A stretch of DNA of 64,000 nt, taken from NCBI GenBank assembly GCA_037176725.1, contig JAZBRS010000020.1, positions 90,342,001 through 90,406,000 on the forward strand, in the 5' to 3' direction. The notes beneath the pieces were generated by a model. That model saw only the letters and a program-made list of their open reading frames with translations. It was not told where the DNA came from and did no database searches. Positions 57,222 through 64,000 of the stretch are shown here, piece by piece (the stretch's first letter is position 1; each line of letters begins with the position of its first letter). Position numbers and translations under genes: made by a program. Source of the DNA: Posidonia oceanica (Eukaryota > Streptophyta > Magnoliopsida > Alismatales > Posidoniaceae).

Positions 57222-58771
57222 CCGAAGGCGGCCCCATTGCAGATACTCTTCTCCCACCTACACACTTACATTCTCACTCCTTACATTCTCATCTAACCTG
57301 CATCTTCTATCTTGTCTCTTACTTTTGTTCTTGAACATCCGCTTATGCTTCCTCTATCCTACTCATGCATCATCTCTCTTTTCAAATCATCCTCGTCATC
57401 CTCTCAAAACATGCATCATCCCTCTTTTCAAATCATCATCGTCATCCTCTCAAAACATGCATCATCTCTTTTTCAAATCATCATCGTCATCCTCTTAAAT
57501 CATGCATTGCATCTTTTTGCCCGGTGATGAAAACCGGAAGTGCTTGCCTGCTCTGGAAAGAGTCCACCCTGCCTCACCCGGCACTACTTAGACGCCTTAG
57601 CTAGTGAGGGAGCCACCATCAATCAGGACAGGCGAACTGCCTAAAACTCGTAAGGACATACACCTCTGAGGGTGAAAAAATGCTAGGATGTGAATTTGAA
57701 AAAAGTGAGAATAGACATCTAGGCTTGGGCACGTCCAAGAAACAGAAGACGAAGACAGAAGCCGGCCCTAAAGATAGGGGTGTGCAATCTAATCCTATTC
57801 CTTCTACCCATCACATAGCAGACCCAAAGCCCACATCCATTACAACCCAAACACCCTTCTTTTTACCTCCAAAATAGGGATAACAAAAGCCTGTGAGAAA
57901 AAAGAGAAGAAAAAAAGCAATCAAACAAAAACAAAAAAAAGAGAAGAGAAAAGCAAGCAAAAAGGCCAAAAAAAAAAACAACAACAAAAAGGAAAAAAGG
58001 GTTAGACAAGGATCGACCTGAAAATACAGGCAATATCATCCCCCCGTACCTTACAAGAAACCCAAGGGTGTAAGCCTAAAAGGGTCTACCACTTCCCTCC
58101 AAAAGCAAACACTTACCATCTCCTAGCTAGGGGCAGAGAAAGACTGCATACCCATGAGGGAGAAGTCAAAAAAGAGAGCAGAAAGAGTAAGTGTAGGTCC
58201 TGAGAGCTCGGCAGGTAACCTGTCCTCACCACACCACCACCTGTATACTGCCAACACCCGTTCCGGAGTGCCACCAGCAAGCTAAGAGTCCAAGTAGGGC
58301 CCAGTGAGTCAAAGACCACTCCCTTCCTCTGCAGCAGGCACCAAAGCACTCCGTATGCTGAGGGCACCCTAGCATACTAATCATTTCTTAAACATACCAA
58401 CCTGCATCACGCATACATGCATCTTCAATCATCCTTTCCTTCTTATCAATCGTTTCGCTCTGCAACTCGCTTCAACTATGAGACAGTACTCCTTGCCAAG
58501 AATGCATTGACGCTGCTCGGGCTGCGCTGGTCTAGATCTCCTGCCAGTCCTTGCCCCCGTGTCCATAGGACTGCTACAATTTCCTTTGCTTATGTCTATT
58601 TAGCTGCCTTATTCTGATATTAACTGCTGAATACATATTGAACTGCTTTATCAGCCTCGGATTCTGCTTTCTGTTAGAGATTATATGCCTGTGTGATCTG
58701 ACTGTCTACAACATTGATAACAGGTACCTTCAAGCTCTGCAACATCTGCCTGTACCCCTACGGCCTGCGCC
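57222..58771 (+). other. Spacer between integrase and accessory ORF in element B
   Basis: No gene. It contains a 47-bp tandem repeat (CATGCATCATC at about 57365, 57412, 57459; C has one copy), an A-rich stretch (57890-58010) and, before the accessory ATG, pyrimidine-containing acceptor-like CATTGATAACAG at 58712-58723. The conservation with C suggests a shared function such as splicing or an internal promoter; neither is shown. Confidence 0.55.
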
Positions 58772-59974
58772 ATGGGATATCCAACTCTTGAAACCCCAGT
58801 GCACTGTTCTGAAGCCCTGCAGGGTTGGATTAGCAAGCTTACTCAGGAAGACCGCGAGAAGTTGCACATCTGGGGCATACCCACAAAACTGCTGAAGGCA
58901 GCTGATGTCGAAACGAGCCGTCACCTTCTGTGCGCTGCTGCAAGATTCTGGAAGCCGGCGCACCATGTCTTCCGCTTCGGAAGGACCGAGTTGACACCTA
59001 CTCTGGAGGAGGTGCGCCGCATCTATGGCTTCTCCCGGCTGATGGGACCGCCCATTTTCATGAGGCGCGACAAATACATAGCAGTCCTTTGTAAGCTATC
59101 TGGGCTATCTACTGACAAGTGCCAGCAAAGACTGATCTACACCAGCGGCCCTGCGCCCATGCTGCGCTTACACTACTTTGATGAAATCATAGACAAGCGT
59201 GCTGAACTCGGAGATGACCTGTGGCTTCGGGGATTTGTCACCCGATTTCTGGGAGAGCTGATCTTCACCTATGGCCGGATGACAGTCGCGATAGAAATTG
59301 CTGAAATCGCACTTGCTGTGGTGACTAGGCAGATCGACCTGGCACTAGTCGTCTTGGCTGAAACCTACTGCGGACTGGACCGCATCTCCCACTGCTGCCG
59401 CCACTTCCATGGCTGTGGAGTGCTAGTACAGATCTAGCTGGCTGCACACCTTGAACTGAACTTACTGCACCCTCGGGGCCACATCATTGAAACATATTGC
59501 AACAGCGGCCACGCCAGGACAATCAAAAAGGTCCTCGAAAAATACAAGAAGCTATCTAAGCTGACGGACGACACCGTCACCTGGCGCATCATCCCGTCTG
59601 CGGCCGAGCCTTTTACTATCTTCTTCGATACCTGCGACGTGCGACTCGTGGTGCTGCCTGGATTCACCGGAGGCGTGGAGTATCACTCCATCCGGGTCAT
59701 GCGGCAGTTCGGCCTCCGGCAGGGTACCTTCATAGACAGCACAGTCCCAAGGCTCCTTCAAGCATATCCTTATGGGACAACATCTGCAACAACAAAGCTG
59801 GCTGATCTCATGCAGCATAGAGTGCGGTCTACTGACCTGGCATCTGCACAAGGCTCAGGATGTACTCCCGAATATTTGACGGAGGCACAAGCTTTTTGGC
59901 CTATCAGAGAGATACCTCCTGGCGCTTTGCAGTTCCCTGATTCCGGAAGGGCAAAGAAAGCCTGGACCGATTAG
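58772..59974 (+). pseudogene. Accessory ORF of element B (DUF7745/PMD-like), one stop
   Basis: About 400 codons in one frame from ATG 58772 to TAG 59972-59974, broken only by a TAG at 59435-59437 where C has tryptophan. Residues 67-80 are FRFGRTELTPTLEE followed by VRRIYGF; this 'F-x-FG-x-x-E-L/M-TPTLEE' signature is what I know from plant DUF7745 proteins, a family often found with Ogre/Tat elements and akin to the plant mobile domain. Later blocks: FVTRFLGELIF, TVAIEIAEIALAVVTRQIDL, CRHFHGC, SGHARTIKK, IIPSAAEPF, LVVLPGFTGGVEY. No signal peptide, membrane helix or zinc motif is evident. It sits 1.55 kb after integrase in sense. Shared by B, C and D, absent from A. Function unknown; the family call is by eye. 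Confidence 0.68.
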
Positions 59975-60552
59975 AGTGTCCATGTAACTGCCAGCTTATT
60001 TTCTGCTGTAAACTTTTGGCCTGTCACAGGCATGTAATCAAGTTCAATCAATACAAAGGCGTTCTAAGCCACCTGTTTGCATTTCAAATCTACTTCAAGT
60101 GCATGCATCATCATATTAATCATATCTGCAGGGCCCCTGGCCAGACTTGCTACCGAACACCGCAGGAAAGTCCTCATCGATCAACCCAAGTGCGGACCCA
60201 TGACATCTGAACAAGCAAAGCTGTCGGGCACCGTCATCCAGACCTTCATCAGCGGGCTGGCACCCCTAACTGCCCGGCGATAGGTCCGTCAACCTGTCAT
60301 CCTTGGCTGGCACCCCCAACTGCCCGGCGATAGGTCCGTCAACCTATCATCACCCTTAGGCTGGTACCCCAAACTACTCGTCTAGCAAACACGATAGTTT
60401 TGTCTTCACCCTCTGCTTTCGATGCCAAGGACGCACTGGCCAACCCCTGGTATCATCCTAATACCAGGGGCATCTTTTGATCGCCCCTTGGTATCATTCT
60501 CCCTCTCTTTCCCTCATGATATTCCTGGTATCTTGGGATGATTCGCTCTCGT
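59975..60552 (+). repeat. Start of the hairpin array in element B
   Basis: After the accessory stop, 59975-60250 is unique sequence resembling 17160-17517 of C. Then two units GGCTGGCACCCC-TAACTGCCCGG-GATAGGT-CCGTCAACCTGTC or ACCTATC (60255-60352), a CGATGCCAAGG...CCCCTGG pairing, and the inverted repeat CCCCTGGTAT...ATACCAGGGG (60444-60470). Confidence 0.85.
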
Positions 60553-61050
60553 GAAACCCATTCACTTGCCGGCCGATAAGTCCGATATCTTATCATCTCT
60601 CTCCCTTTGTTGGCCGATAAGTCCGATATCTTATCATTCCTTCATCCCCTCTTTGCCGGCTGATAAGTCCAATATCTTATCATTCTATTCTTTTATTCAT
60701 TTGCCGGCCGATAAGTCCGATATCTTATCATCGCTTTCCCTTTGCCGGCTGATAAGTCCGATATCTTATCATTCCTTCATCCCCTCTTTGCCGACTGATA
60801 AGTCCGATATCTTATTATTCTATTCTTTTATTCATTTGCCGGCCAATAAGTCTGATATCTTATCATCTCTTTCCCTTTGCCAGCCGATAAGTCCGATATC
60901 TTATCATTCCTTCGTCCCCTCTTTGTCGGCTGATAAGTCCGATATCTTATCATTCTATTTTTTTATTCGTTTGCCGGTCGATAAGTCCGATATCTTATCA
61001 CCCCTTTTCCTTTGCCGACCGATAAGTCCAATATCTTATCAATCCTTTTC
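60553..61050 (+). repeat. GATAAG/CTTATC hairpin array of element B
   Basis: About twelve modules at 25-50-base spacing, each GCCGGCCGATAAGTCCGATA followed by TCTTATCAT, so GATAAG pairs with CTTATC around TCCGATAT. Between modules are TTCCTTCATCCCCTCTTT-type spacers. Frames through it read DKSDILS repeatedly and are not a gene. Confidence 0.92.
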
Positions 61051-61059
61051 TTATCAAAC

Positions 61060-61129
61060 TTTCAATCAATCAATCACTCCTTTTCTTATCAAACTTTCAA
61101 TCAATCAATCCCTCTTTTTCTTATCAATC

Positions 61130-61168
<39 letters not shown>
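61060..61168 (+). repeat. (CAAT)n microsatellite with flanking repeats
   Basis: Three copies of TTTCTTATCAAACTTTCAAT-like sequence, then a pure AATC run at 61130-61168. C has a short (GATT)n run (minus-strand equivalent) at the same border of the two array types (16818-16842). Confidence 0.9.
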
Positions 61169-61169
<1 letters not shown>

Positions 61170-61177
61170 CTACTCTT

Positions 61178-62125
61178 TCCGGTTGATAGGACCGTAAACT
61201 ATCATCTTGGGCTGGTGTCTTATCTAGCCCGCAGTTGTGTTATACGGCTGACATCCAGTAACTGTCCCTCGTAATTGCACTTTCCGATTGATAGGGCCGT
61301 AAACTATCATTCTCTGGCTGATGATCCAAAACTCATCCTTGGCTGATATCCAAAACTATCACTTGCAATTACGTTATACGGCTGATATCCAGTAACTATC
61401 CCTTGCAATTGCACTTTCCGGTTGATAGGACCGTAAACTATCGCTCCCGGTTGATAGGCCCGTAAACTATTGCTTCTAGTTGATAGGACCGTAAACTATC
61501 ACTTGCAATTGCATTATACGGCTAATAACCAGTAACTATCCCTCATGATTGCGCTTTTCGGTTGATAGGTCCGTAAACTATCGCTCCCGGTTGATAGGTC
61601 CGTAAACTATCGCTTCCGGTTGATAGGACCGTAAACTATCACTACGCTAATCATGTTATATGGCTGATATCCAGTAACTATCACTCACAAATGCCCTTTC
61701 CGGTTGATAGGACCGCAAACTATCGCTCCCGGTTGATAGGCCCGTAAACTATCGCTCCCGGTTGATAGGCCCGTAAACTATCACTTCCGGTTGATAGGAC
61801 CGTAAACTATCATTCTCTGGCATTTGCGTTATACGACTGATAACCAGTAACTATCACTCATGGATTGTGCTTCCGGTTGATAGGACCGTAAACTATCGCT
61901 CTCGGTTGATAGGCCCGTGAACTATCGCTCCCGGTTGATAGGCCCGTAAACTATCGCTTCCGGTTGATAGGACCGTAAACTATCCTGCACAATCATGTTT
62001 TACGGCTGATATCCAGTAACTATCACTCACAACTGCTTCCGGTTGATAGGTACGTAAACTATCGCTTTTGGTTGATAGGTCCGTAAACTATCGCTTCCGG
62101 TTGATAGGACCGTAAACTATCCGGC
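61178..62125 (+). repeat. GATAG/CTATC hairpin array of element B
   Basis: About 25-30 modules, CGGTTGATAGGACCGTAAAC followed by TATCGCT, pairing GATAG with CTATC. They are interspersed with GGCTGATATCCAGTAACTAT-type modules and, near 61316-61360, GATGA-TCCAAAAC-TCATC and GATA-TCCAAAAC-TATC. The pattern equals C 15935-16815 in sense. Confidence 0.92.
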
Positions 62126-62663
62126 CGATGAGCCCGACACCTTATCACCCACTTCGCGTGACTTTGTCCCAGGAAGGCAAAGTCCCGCATCCCCTTGTGA
62201 TAGGAGAGTCGGCCTCTCTCCCCTCGCACCCTTTTTGCTAGCTTGCTCCCTAGGCGGGGTCAAGCTGCACTTTTATTCCTCGCCTTATCGCGCAAGTTTG
62301 GCCTGCCTGCCGAGTCTTTGCGCCACATCGTGTTTCTTTTTAGCATTCTTCTTTTGCATCACCTTTGCACTTTTCTTTTCTAGCACTGCATACTAGTCCA
62401 GTGTCATCATCATCTTGTGCTGCATCAGCATTCTTAGCTGTACTAACTTTTGCGCTAACATTCGCATTGCATTTGCATTGGCATGCATCGCATACATTGC
62501 ATCTCATCCATCTGCACCTGCACATTGCATTGCGGCAACGAGCTACGACTTTCAGTGCATCCGCCGAATGAGTAACTCACGCCAATAGCAAACTTCTGCT
62601 CCCGTCGATCAGATGGGGTGTCTTGTCAACCCTGAACAGCGACCTCGCTTCGCTTGACCTTGC
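62126..62663 (+). other. End of the B 3' region
   Basis: Holds the inverted repeat GACTTTG...CAAAGTC at 62160-62184, a GCTTGCTCCC...GGTCAAGC pairing (62240-62266), TTTGCATTGCAT-rich sequence and a short stretch shared with the other elements (CAGATGGGGTGTCTTGTCAA at 62610-62629, resembling an inverted copy of the LTR start). No gene. Confidence 0.7.
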
Positions 62664-62678
62664 TCAGGGAGGGGCATC
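62664..62678 (+). promoter_or_regulatory. Polypurine tract of element B
   Basis: TCAGGGAGGGGCATC immediately before the LTR start TGTTGACACC, identical to A. Confidence 0.85.
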
Positions 62679-64000
62679 TGTTGACACCCCATTTTGAGTG
62701 GCTTGAATCAATTGGAAACTCCTGGTGACTTCTGGATCCAAACCTAGGTCAAAACTACACATTCCCATTCATCCTACCCTTCAAAACTAGCCTAAACTTG
62801 ACCTAGAATTGCACCCCTTTCCCAAGCCTAAAAACTACCCAAAAACCATAGGAAAACCCACCATTCCCAACTTAGCAAACCTACCCAAGAACCTTCAAAT
62901 TTTCAACCCAAAACCACTCCCAAAAACCCTAGAAAACCTAGGTAAAACAACCCTTTTTCTACACCTCAAAACCCTTCCAAAACTTTCCCAAAACTAGACC
63001 AAAACCCTAGGTCCAACACTAGAGACCGTAGGCCACACACTCCTCAAATTTCAGCTCCTTCCAAAACTTCTAACTCCTCCATTTACCCAAATTATCCTTT
63101 TCTCTCTCTTGGATTATTCTTTTCTCTCTCCTCTCTCTCTCCTAATTATCCTCCCTCTTTTCACCCCGTTCTCTCCCTTCTTCTTGCCTGGCTGTGGGCC
63201 CCCCTTGTGCATCTATCTCTTCTCAATCTTATTTTTATTTTTATCTTATTTTTAGCATTTTCTTTGACTTTCAAAAAATTATTTTCTTTCAACTCCTCTT
63301 TTTCCTCCTTACTCCTCCATTTCTCCCTTTTCTTCTTCCTTTTCATTTTCTTTTCCTTCCTTCTACTAAATCCCTAAAAAATCCTTAAAAACCTCTAAAA
63401 CTCTAAAACAAAAGGAAAACAAACCAAAACCCTAAAGAAATAATTAAAAACATTAAACAAACAATTAAAAACCAAAACCTAACTAAGTCTAGCTAAAATG
63501 GAAAACTAGGTATGCAACTTAAAAATGCAAAATAAACAAAAATAAAATACTGTAAAATCAAGGAAAAAACCAAAATGTAACCAAAACATGCCAAAGTAAA
63601 AATCCTATTAAAAATAATCAAAAAAACAAATCCTAAGAAGAAAAAAAAAACAATTAAGAAAGCATTAAGACAACTACTTAAGAAAAGAAGAAACTTAACA
63701 ATCCTAAAAAGAAACAATTTGAAAACTTAATCAAAAAATAAAAACAAACAATAAAAATTTAAAAACACCTAATTAAAAAAAAACTTAACAAGAAGACTTA
63801 ACCTAAAAAATATTAAAAGGAATTAACAAACAAAATCAAATCTAAAAGGAAACTTAAACAAAACCCTAAAAAGATTAAAATCAAAAGCCAAGACTCACTC
63901 TAATTAGTCTAAAAACAAACTTTAAAAAATCCTAATTGACAACCCGAGTATTTAACAAGAAAAACATAATTAAAAAACAACTTAAAAGACTTAACAAACA
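62679..64000 (+). repeat. Element B 3' LTR, first 1.3 kb
   Basis: Aligns with 41123-42440, with about twenty differences in the first 400 bases and a 17-base insertion near 63232. The window ends inside the A-rich block. No gene. Confidence 0.92.

Larger units (their letters stand above)
41123..64000 (+). mobile_element. Element B: near-complete autonomous-type Tat/Ogre-like LTR retrotransposon (cut by window end)
   Basis: 5' LTR 41123-47097, primer site, leader, gag, protease, acidic linker, RT, RNase H, archaeal RNase H, integrase, spacer, accessory ORF, hairpin array, polypurine tract, and the first 1322 bases of the 3' LTR. Inserted in the RT of C; the pentamer before it is CACCC (partner not visible). 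With a 3' LTR of equal size it would be about 27.5 kb, at the upper end known for plant LTR elements. All genes carry stops or frameshifts, so this copy is dead, but the gene set marks the autonomous type. Confidence 0.92.

Noticed and set aside
60551..61186. Open frame of repeated DKSDILS units (also 16735-17029)
   Set aside because: Direct translation of the GATAAG hairpin repeats; the base pattern is conserved on both strands and fits inverted repeats, not a protein.

Overview
The window is plant nuclear DNA made almost entirely of very large Ty3/gypsy LTR retrotransposons of the Tat/Ogre type. The evidence is a gag with a C-x2-H-x4-H-x4-C knuckle, a retropepsin followed by a G-patch-like segment, RT-RNase H followed by a second archaeal-type RNase H, a D,D35E integrase, a tRNA-Arg-like primer site and 5-6 kb LTRs starting TGTAGACACCCC or TGTTGACACCCC. 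This suggests a seed plant, probably an angiosperm with a repeat-rich genome. I cannot name the species. I see no intact host gene, rRNA, tRNA or CRISPR.

Layout: four related elements (called A-D here) are nested. (1) 1-566, minus strand: a broken plant-mobile-domain-like gene that received element D. (2) Element D, minus, 567-9592: its 3' LTR (567-5604), a 3' region of tandem repeats and hairpin modules, and the end of an accessory ORF. (3) Element C, minus, inserted in D's accessory ORF. It appears as 9593-17583 (3' LTR, hairpin array, last codons of the accessory ORF) and, after A, as 36016-41122 (rest of the accessory ORF, integrase, both RNase H domains, end of RT). (4) Element A, plus, 17584-36010, inserted in C's accessory ORF with target duplication ATCTC. 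It is complete, with two nearly identical LTRs, but carries only gag, so it is non-autonomous. (5) Element B, plus, 41123 to beyond the window, inserted in C's RT: 5' LTR, gag, protease, RT, RNase H, archaeal RNase H, integrase, accessory ORF, hairpin array and the first 1.3 kb of the 3' LTR. Its full length would be about 27.5 kb.

All coding regions are broken by stops or frameshifts except stretches of single domains. Most nonsense changes that can be checked against another copy in the window look like C-to-T changes at CHG sites, as expected of methylated plant transposons. Relative age: D is older than C, and C is older than A and B. A is the youngest, with about 6 LTR differences in the first 1.5 kb; B's LTRs show about 20 in 400 bases.

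The two most unusual shared features are (a) a sense-strand accessory ORF of about 400 codons downstream of integrase, resembling the plant DUF7745/plant-mobile-domain group, present in B, C and D, and (b) a modular array of short inverted repeats between that ORF and the 3' LTR. Its stems change in a compensatory way while the loops stay constant.
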